Positions 44,286 to 53,333 of a DNA stretch of 64,000 bases are shown piece after piece (the first letter of the stretch is position 1; each line of letters opens with the position of its first letter). A program made the position numbers and the translations under genes. Below the pieces are notes generated by a model that saw only the letters and a list, made by a program, of their open reading frames with translations, did no database searches and was not told the origin of the DNA. Where the stretch lies: assembly GCF_018882095.1 (NCBI RefSeq), contig NZ_JACVPD010000001.1, positions 434,001-498,000 of the forward strand. The letters are read 5' to 3'. Source of the DNA: Polynucleobacter sp. CS-Odin-A6 (GTDB taxonomy: Bacteria > Pseudomonadota > Gammaproteobacteria > Burkholderiales > Burkholderiaceae).

Positions 44286-45706
44286 TGGGCGGCAAAACCT
44301 TATATCAGAAATTGGTAGATTCACATACGGTGACTGAATTAGATGAAGAGCATGTATTGCTCTTCTGCGATTTACATTTAATGAATGAATACACCAGCCC
44401 CCAAGCATTTGCTGGATTAGATGAGCGACATCGTAGCGTACCGGTACCTGGTCAAAACGTATCTGTAGTGAGTCATATCATCCCCACCCATAATGAATCC
44501 CCGAGAAGAATTGCGGATCCCGCCTCTTTACTGCAGGCAGTGAATCTAAAGAAGAATTGCACTAAACACCACATTCCTTTGTTTGACACCAACGATACCC
44601 TGCAAGGTATCGAGCATGTAGTCTCACCAGAGCATGGCATGATTCGCCCCGGCATGGTGGTGATTTGCGGTGATAGTCACACTACTACCTATGGTGCTCT
44701 AGGCGTTCTGGGTTTTGGGATTGGTACTTCAGAGGTAGAGCATGTTTTAGCTACTCAGACCTTAGTCTACCGCCGAGCAAAAAACATGCGCATCACCATC
44801 AATGGATTGTTGCCCAAGGGAACGACATCAAAAGACATGATCCTGAACATCATTAGTCAAATTAGCGCCAAAGGGGCGATTGCTTATGTTGTTGAGTTTT
44901 GTGGATCAGCGATCACTGCTCTCAGTACTGAAGCCCGCTTTACTATCTGCAATATGGCGGTAGAGGCGGGTGCTCGAGGCGCACTCATTGCACCCGATCA
45001 GACGGCTGTGGATTATGTCTTGCAAAGAGCGCCCGATATCACTGGAGATATTCAGGCGGATGCCTTAAAGCATTGGGCTAGTTTGTATTCTGATGCGGGC
45101 GCTCAGTTTGATCAAGAGTACGTATTTAATGCCGATGAGATGGCTCCGTTTGTGACTTGGGGAACTAGTCCGGATCAAGCGATTGCTATTAATGCTTATA
45201 TTCCCTCTAAAGAGTCTATTGAAGATCCCACAGATCGTTTAAGTCTTGAGCAGGCCTTGAGGTATACCAGGCTGACCGATGGGCAGGCGTTAGAAGGTAC
45301 GCCGATTCAGCATGTTTTTATTGGCTCATGCACCAATGGACGTATTGAGGATTTGCGTGATGTGGTTGCCACTATTGGCGACAGACGGGTTGCTACTGGA
45401 GTGCGGGCAATGGTGGTTCCTGGGTCAGGTGCTGTTAAAGCGCAGGCAGAAGCAGAAGGGATTGCTGAAAAGTTGATTGCAGCTGGCTTTGAGTGGCGTA
45501 AACCAGGATGTTCGATGTGCTTGGCGATGAATGACGATGTTCTTGCTGCTGGAACACGCTGTGCTTCAACGACCAATCGCAATTTTGAAGGTCGCCAAGG
45601 ACGAGGGGCAATTACCCATTTAATGAGCCCTGCAATGGCAGCTGCAGCGGCAGTTACGGGCATGATTACAGATGTTCGGAAATTGCAAGGAGTACAACAT
45701 GGATAA
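44285..45706 (+). CDS. LeuC-like aconitase-family hydro-lyase, large subunit
   Basis: 473 residues with [4Fe-4S] ligands in FIGSCTNGRIEDLR and PGCSMCLAMNDD, plus VICGDSHTTTYGALG and GTSEVEHVLATQTL. It is built like isopropylmalate isomerase LeuC. The neighbours are not leucine genes (no leuB) but a CoA-transferase, a C-C lyase and a Bug protein, so a hydratase/isomerase role in dicarboxylate catabolism, for instance on citraconate, is likely (inference). Alternatively it may be the cell's only LeuC. Confidence 0.9.
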   Translation: MGGKTLYQKLVDSHTVTELDEEHVLLFCDLHLMNEYTSPQAFAGLDERHRSVPVPGQNVSVVSHIIPTHNESPRRIADPASLLQAVNLKKNCTKHHIPLFDTNDTLQGIEHVVSPEHGMIRPGMVVICGDSHTTTYGALGVLGFGIGTSEVEHVLATQTLVYRRAKNMRITINGLLPKGTTSKDMILNIISQISAKGAIAYVVEFCGSAITALSTEARFTICNMAVEAGARGALIAPDQTAVDYVLQRAPDITGDIQADALKHWASLYSDAGAQFDQEYVFNADEMAPFVTWGTSPDQAIAINAYIPSKESIEDPTDRLSLEQALRYTRLTDGQALEGTPIQHVFIGSCTNGRIEDLRDVVATIGDRRVATGVRAMVVPGSGAVKAQAEAEGIAEKLIAAGFEWRKPGCSMCLAMNDDVLAAGTRCASTTNRNFEGRQGRGAITHLMSPAMAAAAAVTGMITDVRKLQGVQHG

Positions 45707-46343
45707 GCAATCGCATATTCAAGGACATGCCGCTGTATTACGCATTGCTAACTTTGATACTGATCAAGTCATGCCAAAGCAGTTCTTGCGCGGCATTGAT
45801 AAAGCAGGTTTGAAAGATGGCTTGTTTTATGATCTTCGTTTTGATGAAGCTGGTAATCCAAAGCCAGAGTTCTTCCTAAACCAAGCAGCCTATGCGTCGA
45901 CTAATATTTTGATTGCAGGCTCAAACTATGGTTGCGGCTCTAGTCGTGAGCATGCAGTGTGGGGAATGCAGCAGTATGGTTTTAAAGCAGTAATTGCCTC
46001 CAGCTTTGCGGAGATTTTCTATTCCAATGCAATGGGCAATGGCTTGTTATTAGTCACGCTATCTGAAGATCAAGTGCAGGCACTCATGCAAGAAGCAGAT
46101 GACTTGGGCGCGCCGGTTGCGATGGAGATTGATATTGAGTCTTGCACTGTTCGTAGCCCGAAACATCAATTTTCATTCCCTATGTCAGCAAGACACCATC
46201 GAATGTTTTTGGAGGGGTTGGATGTTATTGGGCTGACTCTCACTTTGCAAGCACAAATTGAGACCTTTGCTCAACAGCATTGGGCTAAGCAGCCCTGGGT
46301 CAAAGATGTTGCCCGTAAAACAGTCGATCGCTTAGAGCAATAG
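45699..46343 (+). CDS. LeuD-like hydro-lyase, small subunit
   Basis: 214 residues from the ATG at 45699, which has AAGGAG 7 bases upstream and overlaps the large-subunit stop by 8 bases. It has ANFDTDQVMPKQFLRG, IAGSNYGCGSSREHAVWGMQ and FAEIFYSNAMGNGLL, all LeuD/swivelling-domain features. It forms the heterodimeric hydro-lyase with the preceding gene. Confidence 0.9.
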   Translation: MDKQSHIQGHAAVLRIANFDTDQVMPKQFLRGIDKAGLKDGLFYDLRFDEAGNPKPEFFLNQAAYASTNILIAGSNYGCGSSREHAVWGMQQYGFKAVIASSFAEIFYSNAMGNGLLLVTLSEDQVQALMQEADDLGAPVAMEIDIESCTVRSPKHQFSFPMSARHHRMFLEGLDVIGLTLTLQAQIETFAQQHWAKQPWVKDVARKTVDRLEQ

Positions 46344-46552
46344 CGGAGAGCTACTTTTGAGTGGAATAGCCAATCAATCAATCTATAACTGACTGTACTG
46401 GGGGCAATCAGTGCGCTTAGTACGATTTATCTTATTTGCCTAGCCTATTTCTAGCAAACAATGCTAGAGTGAAAGCATTAAGGAATTAACTCCACATCCT
46501 GGGTAGATCTGCTCAACACTTTTTGACGCAGCAACAATGGGTTCCCAGCAGT

Positions 46553-46573
46553 CAGTATTCAGTATTCAGTATT
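46553..46573. repeat. Three tandem 7-bp repeats
   Basis: CAGTATT occurs three times in tandem in the 289-bp spacer between the LeuD-like gene and the DUF1488-like gene. A short hairpin (CTAGCA / TGCTAG, 46451-46467) is also in this spacer. No gene was found there. The repeat is too short to assign a function. Confidence 0.75.
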
Positions 46574-46632
46574 GGCCAAGCCTTTGAGCACCCTATCAAC
46601 ATTGTTTCAATATTCCTAAAAGTGAGTTCCCT

Positions 46633-46899
46633 GTGAAACTTGAATTTATTGGACCAGCAGCTATTTTGGATAATGGCGATATCTCCTATTCAGCCACTCT
46701 AGATGGTAAGCCTCTGAAGTGCAGTTTCAGTTATGAGTCCTTGCAGGATTTAGATGCTGAGGGTGTTGAGACGGATGCGCTGAAATTATTTAATCACCAT
46801 CAATTAAAACTGCTTTCGATCGCCGAGCAAAAGATTCTGAATGGCCATGTCAGTGAAGGTGCTGTGCACTTATTTAGCCATGACCTCATCCTGGATTAA
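46633..46899 (+). CDS. Small conserved protein, DUF1488-like
   Basis: 88 residues with a GTG start (VKLEFIGPAAILDNGD). A small acidic protein that looks like the DUF1488 family: N-terminal substrate-like beta segments, then CSFSYESLQDLD and LKLFNHHQLKLLSIAEQKI. No signal or membrane segment. Followed 47 bases later by the eRF1-like gene. The family assignment is tentative. Confidence 0.6.
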   Translation: MKLEFIGPAAILDNGDISYSATLDGKPLKCSFSYESLQDLDAEGVETDALKLFNHHQLKLLSIAEQKILNGHVSEGAVHLFSHDLILD

Positions 46900-46946
46900 T
46901 TATTTTTTTATTTGGTTCTTCATTTGTTCAATTAGAAAGAGAAAAT

Positions 46947-47351
46947 ATGTCATTTAATCACTCAGTTATTTGGATCGATCATCAAGAAGCCCATGTGATT
47001 TACTTTAATCCCACCGCAAGCGAGGGCGAGGTCATTAAGACCCGATCTACCCATAAAAATCTGCATCATAAAAGTGGCTCTGTCAGTGGTACTCACGTTG
47101 CTCCAGATCAACACTATTTACATGAAGTTATTCAGGCCGTTAAAGAATCTAAGGAGATTTTGATTGTTGGACCAGGCTCTGCAAAATTAGAGCTCATGAA
47201 GCATGCGACTAAACACGATCACCTGACGGCTGACAAGATAGTGGGTATCGAGACTGTAGATCACCCTACGGATGGACAGTTACTGGCTTATGCAAAACAC
47301 TATTTTGCCAGGGCCGACGCATTAAAGGGTGATACCGTAATTAAGAGTTAA
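46947..47351 (+). CDS. eRF1-like / translational-machinery-type protein
   Basis: 134 residues. VIWIDHQEAHVIYF at the N-terminus, KEILIVGPGSAKLELMKHATKHD and VGIETVDHPTDGQLLAYAKHYF resemble the eRF1-domain-3-like bacterial proteins annotated as translational machinery or host attachment proteins. Function in bacteria is unknown. AGAAAGAG precedes the ATG. Part of a run of small stress-type genes. Confidence 0.75.
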   Translation: MSFNHSVIWIDHQEAHVIYFNPTASEGEVIKTRSTHKNLHHKSGSVSGTHVAPDQHYLHEVIQAVKESKEILIVGPGSAKLELMKHATKHDHLTADKIVGIETVDHPTDGQLLAYAKHYFARADALKGDTVIKS

Positions 47352-47366
47352 TGAGGCACTCTATCC

Positions 47367-47831
47367 ATGTTACTCATCATCGCCTTTGTCATCAATGGAG
47401 TATTGGCTTTGATGGCCATCTTGTTGCATTACGAGGCGCTTTTTCAGTTAAGTAAAAATCTCCCTAAGGTGGCGCACATCCCACCTCGATTTAGGGTGCT
47501 AATGGGTGTCGGTACTATTTTTATAGCGCACGTACTTGAGATTTGGCTATTTGCATTGGGCTATTTTTTTACTTTGCAATTTCCGATAATGGGAAGTCTG
47601 GTGGGTAAGATCTCAACTGATGGCATCTTGTTGGACTGTGCTTACTTATCATTTGTGACATTCACAACCTTAGGCTATGGAGAGATCGTCGCTCAAGGCT
47701 ATTTGCGTTATCTGACGGGTGTAGAAGCGCTAACCGGTTTTATTTTAATTACCTGGTCTGCCTCTTTTTTGTTTATAGAAATGCAGAAGTATTGGACGTT
47801 CTATAAAAGCACTCAAACAAAGCAGCAATAG
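47367..47831 (+). CDS. Two-helix potassium-channel-type protein
   Basis: 154 residues. Helices at about 1-20, 45-68 and 118-140, with a pore-loop segment FVTFTTLGYGEIVAQG; TLGYGE is the K+ selectivity-filter type (TxGYG). It belongs to the Ion_trans_2 family of minimal potassium channels. It starts 15 bases after the eRF1-like gene, so likely the same transcript. Confidence 0.82.
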   Translation: MLLIIAFVINGVLALMAILLHYEALFQLSKNLPKVAHIPPRFRVLMGVGTIFIAHVLEIWLFALGYFFTLQFPIMGSLVGKISTDGILLDCAYLSFVTFTTLGYGEIVAQGYLRYLTGVEALTGFILITWSASFLFIEMQKYWTFYKSTQTKQQ

Positions 47832-47922
47832 TCGGTCATATCACAGTTAGATTTAATTTCCTTTGTTCGGCGTACACTAGCGGCTGTACCCTTAAGGGCT
47901 TATTTTTTCATCCTAGGATGTC

Positions 47923-48546
47923 ATGTTATCTCTACCAAAATTATTGATCCTACTTTGCGCTCTCATACTTGCTGGCTGTCAGTCGACAGGAAGTAATGGG
48001 AAGCCTTTAACAGAGGCAGAGATTGTGCAAAAACGTCAGTCAATCCTAGTCATGTCGAAGGTGGGCTTAGCGGCCTTAATTAAGCAAAATCCTGCAGTCC
48101 AAAAAGAGGTGGAAGCTGTCCCAGGATACGCCGTCTTCAGCACTAAGAATGTGAACATTGTGTTATTGGTGTTAGCTAGAGGTGAAGGGGTCTTATTTGA
48201 TCGACGTCGACCTGAACCCATTTTTATGGAGGCATTAAAAACGGGCGAGGGTATTGGCGCAGGCTATCAAGATCAGTATCAAATCATCATCTTTAAAAAC
48301 ACAGATGCTATTGACCAGTTCTTAATGACTTCAATAGACGGGCAACGTGGGGGTATGGATGTGGATGCGAATTTTTCTGCGGGTTCAGGAGGAACGGTTC
48401 GTTCTTTCAACCCCTATATTTCCATCTACACAGTGGGACTAGCAGGCTATGATTTGCAGGCAAATTACGGTGGAACGCTGTATCTAGTCGATCAGCAGAT
48501 TAATGATGCTAAAACCTTGAGCACTTTACCTAACAAGAAAAAGTAA
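47923..48546 (+). CDS. Lipoprotein with SYLF/YSC84 domain
   Basis: 207 residues. Lipoprotein signal ending LILAGC, then a SYLF/YSC84-like lipid-binding domain (VPGYAVFSTKNVNIVLLVLARGEGV, GIGAGYQDQYQIIIF). SYLF domains bind phosphoinositides in eukaryotes; bacterial lipoprotein forms are uncharacterised. Its stop is 1 base from the convergent deacetylase gene. Confidence 0.85.
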   Translation: MLSLPKLLILLCALILAGCQSTGSNGKPLTEAEIVQKRQSILVMSKVGLAALIKQNPAVQKEVEAVPGYAVFSTKNVNIVLLVLARGEGVLFDRRRPEPIFMEALKTGEGIGAGYQDQYQIIIFKNTDAIDQFLMTSIDGQRGGMDVDANFSAGSGGTVRSFNPYISIYTVGLAGYDLQANYGGTLYLVDQQINDAKTLSTLPNKKK

Positions 48547-48547
48547 T

Positions 48548-49450
48548 TTAGAGATAGTTTTTTTGATATCGAAGTGCAGTTTTTATGGTTTGGAAATGAA
48601 CATCTACAGTCGACTGAATTTCTTTACCGTAACCACCCGCCATGCTAAAGGCAATCGGAATCCGATGATCTAGGCCGAACTGAAATACGCATTCATCCCG
48701 CTGGCGCATTCCATCTGTACTGATACTTAATTTTCCCAAGCGATCTCCCTCATGGGGATCTGCACCAGCCAAGTAAATAATGAAGTCAGGCTTAAAGCGG
48801 GCGCTTAAAATTTCTAGGCCTTGGTCTAGCGCTTCTAAATAAGACGCATCCCCAGTTTCATCTGGCAAACCGATATCTAGATCACCCACTTCTTTTGCAA
48901 ATGGAAAATTATTTTCTCCATGTATAGAAAAGGTAAAGATTGAGGGATCATTCTCTAAAATAGCAGCTGTACCATTGCCTTGATGAACATCTAGATCAAT
49001 GATGGCCACCTTCAACTTTGGGTGAATTTCTTTCTGAAGTGCTCGCGCTGCAATTGCTGAATCATTAAAAACGCAGAATCCACTACCTTTGTTGCGGTAA
49101 GCATGGTGGGTTCCCCCAGCCAAATTAGCAGCGATACCCTCTGTGAGTGCCATCTTGGAGGCTGCTAGGGTTGCCCCTGCTGATCTTCGAGAGCGCTCCA
49201 CCATTTGGGCGCTCCAGGGAAAACCAATCTCCTGTTGCTCTTGCGGGCTGAGCGACCCTTGTAATACTTTGATGAGGTAGCTTGCATCATGTGCATAGAG
49301 TATTTGGGTGTCCGTGATCGCCGGCGCATTCTCGAGCTGAATATCATCCAATTGTGAAACCAAGTCTCGCAATTTTTTATACTTCTCCATCGGAAAGCGG
49401 TGCCCGACAGGAAGTGGTAAAACATAATGGTCGGCGTAAAACGCTTTCAA
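48548..49450 (-). CDS. Histone deacetylase-family (acetoin-utilisation-like) deacetylase
   Basis: 300 residues. Zinc deacetylase motifs: GGTHHAYRNKGSGFCVFND, IDLDVHQGNGTAAI, LAGADPHEGDRLG and AGGYGKEI. The family removes acetyl or similar acyl groups from amines (polyamines, lysine, acetoin-related). Cytosolic, no signal. Divergent from the DUF2256/CRY-DASH pair, a placement common for these genes. Confidence 0.92.
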   Translation of the reverse strand: MKAFYADHYVLPLPVGHRFPMEKYKKLRDLVSQLDDIQLENAPAITDTQILYAHDASYLIKVLQGSLSPQEQQEIGFPWSAQMVERSRRSAGATLAASKMALTEGIAANLAGGTHHAYRNKGSGFCVFNDSAIAARALQKEIHPKLKVAIIDLDVHQGNGTAAILENDPSIFTFSIHGENNFPFAKEVGDLDIGLPDETGDASYLEALDQGLEILSARFKPDFIIYLAGADPHEGDRLGKLSISTDGMRQRDECVFQFGLDHRIPIAFSMAGGYGKEIQSTVDVHFQTIKTALRYQKNYL

Positions 49451-49507
49451 TGAGAGGCTCGCGGTTGGATCATGCTGTGGAGTCTATTCGTTTTTTCATA
49501 GGGATGT

Positions 49508-49690
49508 ATGACTAAGTCACCAAAACCAGGATTTAAAGGCAATAAATCCTTTTTACCGAGCAAGCTCTGCGTCGCCTGTGGCAGGGAAATGACTTGGCGA
49601 AAATCTTGGGAAAAGAATTGGGAATCCATTAAGTACTGCTCGGATGCTTGCCGACTCAAGAAATCTGCTTCAGCAAAGCCTGGAGTGTAA
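49508..49690 (+). CDS. DUF2256 zinc-ribbon-like protein
   Basis: 60 residues with a CxxC...CxxxC arrangement (KLCVACGREMTWRKSW, YCSDACRLKK), the DUF2256 signature. Such genes typically sit next to cryptochrome/photolyase genes, and here the CRY-DASH gene begins 3 bases after its stop. Probable zinc binding; function unknown. Confidence 0.9.
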   Translation: MTKSPKPGFKGNKSFLPSKLCVACGREMTWRKSWEKNWESIKYCSDACRLKKSASAKPGV

Positions 49691-49693
49691 TCA

Positions 49694-50944
49694 ATGAAAG
49701 TCATGATTTATTGGTTCAGAAATGATTTAAGGCTGACAGACAATCCTGCGTTTGTGGATGCCTGTCTGCATGCGGACTTCTTGCTACCGGTGTATATCCA
49801 TTCCCCACAGAGTAAGAAAATACATGCCTTGGGTTTTCCAAGGGAGAGTGACCATCGCCAAGCCTTTTTAAGGGAGTCTTTAGATGACTTAAGAGGTCAA
49901 TTACGCAACATGGGTTCTGATTTACTCGAATATGCTGGCGAGCCCGTCAAATTGCTTTCCCAACTAGTTGAACTTACCGGTGCCGATACCATTTATTGCG
50001 AACGCATTGAAGCGCCTGAAGAAATACACCAGTGCCAGCAGATCAAAGCTCTTGGAATCTCGCTGCACGAGTTCTGGCAGTCCAGTATGTTGTCTTTGGA
50101 TAAACCGCCTTTTCCTGTTCAAGAGATGCCGGATATGTTTACTCAGTTTCGGAAAGAGATCGAGCGTGCGGGCCTCAAGTTTGAATCTCCAGTGACTGCG
50201 CCATCCACCATTCCTCCGCTACCAAAGTTACCTGAAGCTCTAATGACAAAAACCGACCACCCAGAAATTGCCTCGGCAAAGCAATGGATTGGTGGCGAAA
50301 GAAATGCTACTGCCCACTTAAAACAATATTTGGAAAGACGCTTGCCAGATAGCTATAAAGAAACTCGCAATCAACTGATCGGTCAAGACTACTCCAGTAA
50401 GTTTTCACCTTGGTTGGCCTCGGGTTGTATTTCTGCAAGGACGATTGCTGCTGAGTTAGCGGCTTATGAGCAATGTTATGGCGCGAATGATGGCACCTAT
50501 TGGCTTTGGTTTGAATTAATGTGGCGCGATTATTTTCGTTTTCTGCACTTTAAATATGGCAGGCGACTCTATTTAGAGAAGGGCTTGAGTGAGTTACCCC
50601 TGAGACTTAGTGATGATCGCCGATTTGATCAATGGCGCTCTGGTAAAACCGGCGTGCCATTGGTCGATGCGGGAATGCGAGAACTGTTGCAGAGTGGGTA
50701 TTTATCGAACCGCATGCGTCAGATCGTAGCCAGTTATTGGGTCTATGATTTGCAAGGAGATTGGCGTTTAGGTGCTCGCTGGTTTGAGTCTCAGCTCATT
50801 GACTATGACGTCTATAGTAATCAAGGCAACTGGCTTTATCTAGCTGGACGAGGAACAGATCCTCGGGGAGGTAGGCGCTTTAATATCGCCAAGCAAACTC
50901 AAGATCATGATCCTCAGGGGAAGTATCAAAGCTTATGGCTTTGA
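49694..50944 (+). CDS. DASH-type cryptochrome
   Basis: 416 residues. N-terminal photolyase alpha/beta domain (YWFRNDLRLTDNPAF), then the FAD-binding C-terminal domain (WLASGCISARTI, WFELMWRDYFRFL, DAGMRELLQSGYLSNRMRQIVASYW, DYDVYSNQGNWLYLAG). The short end after NPQG-type residues and the RRFN segment fit CRY-DASH. It repairs CPD lesions in single-stranded DNA and/or acts as a blue-light receptor. The last 19 bases overlap the convergent DUF2237 gene. Confidence 0.93.
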   Translation: MKVMIYWFRNDLRLTDNPAFVDACLHADFLLPVYIHSPQSKKIHALGFPRESDHRQAFLRESLDDLRGQLRNMGSDLLEYAGEPVKLLSQLVELTGADTIYCERIEAPEEIHQCQQIKALGISLHEFWQSSMLSLDKPPFPVQEMPDMFTQFRKEIERAGLKFESPVTAPSTIPPLPKLPEALMTKTDHPEIASAKQWIGGERNATAHLKQYLERRLPDSYKETRNQLIGQDYSSKFSPWLASGCISARTIAAELAAYEQCYGANDGTYWLWFELMWRDYFRFLHFKYGRRLYLEKGLSELPLRLSDDRRFDQWRSGKTGVPLVDAGMRELLQSGYLSNRMRQIVASYWVYDLQGDWRLGARWFESQLIDYDVYSNQGNWLYLAGRGTDPRGGRRFNIAKQTQDHDPQGKYQSLWL

Positions 50945-51306
50945 GAATATTGCATTAATACCTCCATCGAGACCTTCTCTAGCGCTTTAGCATGTGTGCT
51001 TTCTAATTGAATCATTGGTGCACAGTTGGCTTCGAGCGCTTCAAGCCAGCGATCAATACAGAGGCACCATTGATCACCCGCTACTAACCCAGGAAATTGA
51101 TAGCCAGCTCTTGGAGTAATGAGGTCATTGCCTCTTTTTAGACTGAATTGCAGGAAGTCGTTGGTGACGATGGCACACACCAAGTGACTACCAATATCTT
51201 GCTCATTGGTTTTGCAGCAACCGTCTCGAAAGAATCCAGTCAAGGGTTCAAAAGAGCAGGGCACGAGAGGTTGGCCCAATACATTTAAGGTGATGTCATT
51301 TTGCAT
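50926..51306 (-). CDS. DUF2237 family protein
   Basis: 126 residues: LNVLGQPLVPCSFEPLTGFFRDGCC, GSHLVCAIVTNDFLQFS, and DQWCLCIDRWLEA, the DUF2237 pattern with several conserved Cys. Small cytosolic protein of unknown function. It lies 15 bases downstream of the SDR gene, sharing its direction, and its 3' end overlaps the CRY-DASH gene by 19 bases. Confidence 0.9.
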   Translation of the reverse strand: MQNDITLNVLGQPLVPCSFEPLTGFFRDGCCKTNEQDIGSHLVCAIVTNDFLQFSLKRGNDLITPRAGYQFPGLVAGDQWCLCIDRWLEALEANCAPMIQLESTHAKALEKVSMEVLMQYSQSHKL

Positions 51307-51321
51307 AGGTGCTTTCTTTAT

Positions 51322-52017
51322 TTACCAAGGCAGTCTTTCGCCGGCATAACTAATAAATGTTCCTGAATCTTCTTTGTTTAATGACAGCAAGACTTGCAGC
51401 ATATCGCTTGCAGCATCTGCGGGCAGTCTACCAATTTGCTCGCCTTTAAATGGCTTTGATAACCGAGAATTCACAGTTCCTGGGTGTAGAGCTACTAAAG
51501 CAGTATTCGACCTAGTTCTGCCAAATTCGATCGCAGCGGTTTTAATCAGCATATTGAGTGCGGCCTTAGAAGCGCGATAGCTATACCAGCCGCCCAAGCG
51601 ATTGTCTTCGATACTACCGACCTTTGCAGAAAGGGTTGCCATCACAGCACCCTTTGGATCTAGTAGTTTAGAAAAGTATTTAATCGTCAGGCTAGGGCCG
51701 ATGGCATTGATTTGCATCAACATCTGTAGTTGTTTAGCATTGAGATCATCTAACTTTTTCTCAGGCATCCAATGCTCGGAGTGCAATAAGCCAATCGTAT
51801 TGATAATGAGTTGAAAAGGACCCTGATCAGCCAAGGCAATCGCAGCTGATTCAATAGTGCTGAGATCCTCATAATCAATTGGAGTGGCTGAGTTTCGATG
51901 AATCCCGTACGCCGCCTCACAAGCGGGATTATTCTGCAGTAACTCCATAAACGCTGATCCAATGGTTCCAGAGGAGCCAATAACTAATGCGCGAAAGGTT
52001 TGTGGGACTAAGGACAT
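51322..52017 (-). CDS. Short-chain dehydrogenase/reductase (CsgA-like)
   Basis: 231 residues. Nucleotide-binding GSSGTIGSAFMELL at the N-terminus, NTIGLLHS, and the catalytic YxxxK in WYSYRASKAALNML. It is of the C-factor/CsgA-like SDR type that recurs in photo-oxidative stress gene sets. Substrate unknown. It is divergent from the TIGR03643-type gene. Confidence 0.9.
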   Translation of the reverse strand: MSLVPQTFRALVIGSSGTIGSAFMELLQNNPACEAAYGIHRNSATPIDYEDLSTIESAAIALADQGPFQLIINTIGLLHSEHWMPEKKLDDLNAKQLQMLMQINAIGPSLTIKYFSKLLDPKGAVMATLSAKVGSIEDNRLGGWYSYRASKAALNMLIKTAAIEFGRTRSNTALVALHPGTVNSRLSKPFKGEQIGRLPADAASDMLQVLLSLNKEDSGTFISYAGERLPW

Positions 52018-52086
52018 GGTGATAGTGAGTGAGCACTACTTTAAAAGGGCTCAGCTAGTTTATTGAATAAGTCTTAAACTTGCCTA

Positions 52087-52356
52087 ATGACCACTCGATT
52101 ACCTCAAGCCCTATCAGAAGCAGACCGCTCGAGATTGATTGAGATGGCTTGGGAAGATCGTACGCCTTTTGATGCGATTGAAGCCACTTTTGGATATTCC
52201 GAGCCCCAAGTCATTGCTTTAATGAGAAAAACACTGAAACGCAGTTCTTTTGAGCTGTGGCGCAAAAGAGTCACTGGGAGAGCAACGAAGCATTTAGCTC
52301 TCCGTAGCAAGTTAGTGACCCGCGCTTACTGCGCAACTCAGTACAAGCAAAAATAA
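52087..52356 (+). CDS. TIGR03643/DUF2805 family protein
   Basis: 89 residues: DRSRLIEMAWEDRTPFDAIEATFGYSE followed by VIALMRKTLKRSSFELWRKRVTGRATKHL. The family is a short helix-turn-helix-like protein that often sits beside photolyase genes; no experimental role known to me. The next gene begins 5 bases after its stop. Confidence 0.88.
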   Translation: MTTRLPQALSEADRSRLIEMAWEDRTPFDAIEATFGYSEPQVIALMRKTLKRSSFELWRKRVTGRATKHLALRSKLVTRAYCATQYKQK

Positions 52357-52361
52357 TCCCC

Positions 52362-52763
52362 ATGAAAAAACTGACTATGTTCTATGATGGACTATGCCCC
52401 TTATGCCAAGCAGAAATTTTATTCTTATCAAGGCGTAATGAGTCTGGTTTATTGCGCTTTGTGGACGTGAACTCCGCGCAATATTCGGCAGAGGCGGTGG
52501 GCGTGTCCTGCCAGCAAGCATTAGATTCGATGTATGCCCAATACGATGATGGTGAGCTCATCAACGGGGTAGCCGTTTTCTGCGCAGCCTATGAAAGGGC
52601 TGATCTGCCCAAGCTAGCTTGGCTGTTTTCACGGCCCAGCTTGCAGCCTATGCTGACATGGGGATATCGTTTTTTTGCTAAAAACCGCCATACGATTTCA
52701 AGCTTACTGGGTCCTACGGCATTACGCTTAGTCAAAGCCACATCTAATCAAAAGAGAGATTAG
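52362..52763 (+). CDS. DUF393 (DCC) thiol-disulfide oxidoreductase-like protein
   Basis: 133 residues. N-terminal DGLCPLCQAEI supplies the DxLCPLC (DCC) redox-type motif; a hydrophobic stretch follows near 85-110. DCC family proteins are predicted thiol-disulfide oxidoreductases. It starts 5 bases after the TIGR03643-type gene and is followed by the chalcone-isomerase-like gene 12 bases later. Confidence 0.9.
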   Translation: MKKLTMFYDGLCPLCQAEILFLSRRNESGLLRFVDVNSAQYSAEAVGVSCQQALDSMYAQYDDGELINGVAVFCAAYERADLPKLAWLFSRPSLQPMLTWGYRFFAKNRHTISSLLGPTALRLVKATSNQKRD

Positions 52764-52775
52764 AAGAAATAAACG

Positions 52776-53333
52776 ATGAGGAAATATTTACTTCACAGCA
52801 GCATCACACTATTCATCAGCCTCTTTCTTGCTGTGGGCTTATGCAGCGCTAGGGACCTTTCTCGTATCGATCCTTCCTTCAATCAACCCCTGTCACAAGG
52901 GGTTGGTAGATTGACCTTCTGGGGATTTCATATTTACGATGTGACGCTTTATCGCAGTAGTAACTTGAGTTCAGCAGAATTTGCCTTAGATATTAAATAT
53001 CAAAAATCGTCCTCGGGAAGCTTAATTGCGCACAAGACTGCAGAGGAGATGAAGAAGATGGGTGTGTCAGATTCTCAGGCAACTATTTGGGAAAAAGAAT
53101 TAGCGGAAGTATTGCCTAATGTTGAGTCTGGACAAACTCTGACGGGGGTCTACTCTCCAAAAGTGGGCGCTACTTTATTTTATGAGGGTAAAAAAATTGC
53201 CCAAATACCGGGAGTCGAATTTTCAAAAGCGTTTTTTGGAATTTGGCTCGATCCTAAAACCAGTGCACCCAAGCTACGAGCTGAATTGCTCGGCAATGCT
53301 TGTCCACCACCCCTATTTTCTGGAGCCTGTTAA
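52776..53333 (+). CDS. Exported chalcone-isomerase-like protein
   Basis: 185 residues with a signal peptide (cleavage near LCSARD). The body has FWGFHIYDVTLYRS, AHKTAEEMKKMGV and FSKAFFGIWLDPKTSAPKLR, a chalcone-isomerase fold of the bacterial, non-flavonoid type. Function unknown; such genes accompany DUF3833 lipoproteins, as here. The next gene begins directly after its stop (53334). Confidence 0.87.
   Translation: MRKYLLHSSITLFISLFLAVGLCSARDLSRIDPSFNQPLSQGVGRLTFWGFHIYDVTLYRSSNLSSAEFALDIKYQKSSSGSLIAHKTAEEMKKMGVSDSQATIWEKELAEVLPNVESGQTLTGVYSPKVGATLFYEGKKIAQIPGVEFSKAFFGIWLDPKTSAPKLRAELLGNACPPPLFSGAC

Noticed and set aside
46344..46632. Possible small gene or RNA in the spacer
   Set aside because: No ORF with a ribosome-binding site, no tRNA fold; only a 3x7-bp repeat and a short hairpin without a T tract.
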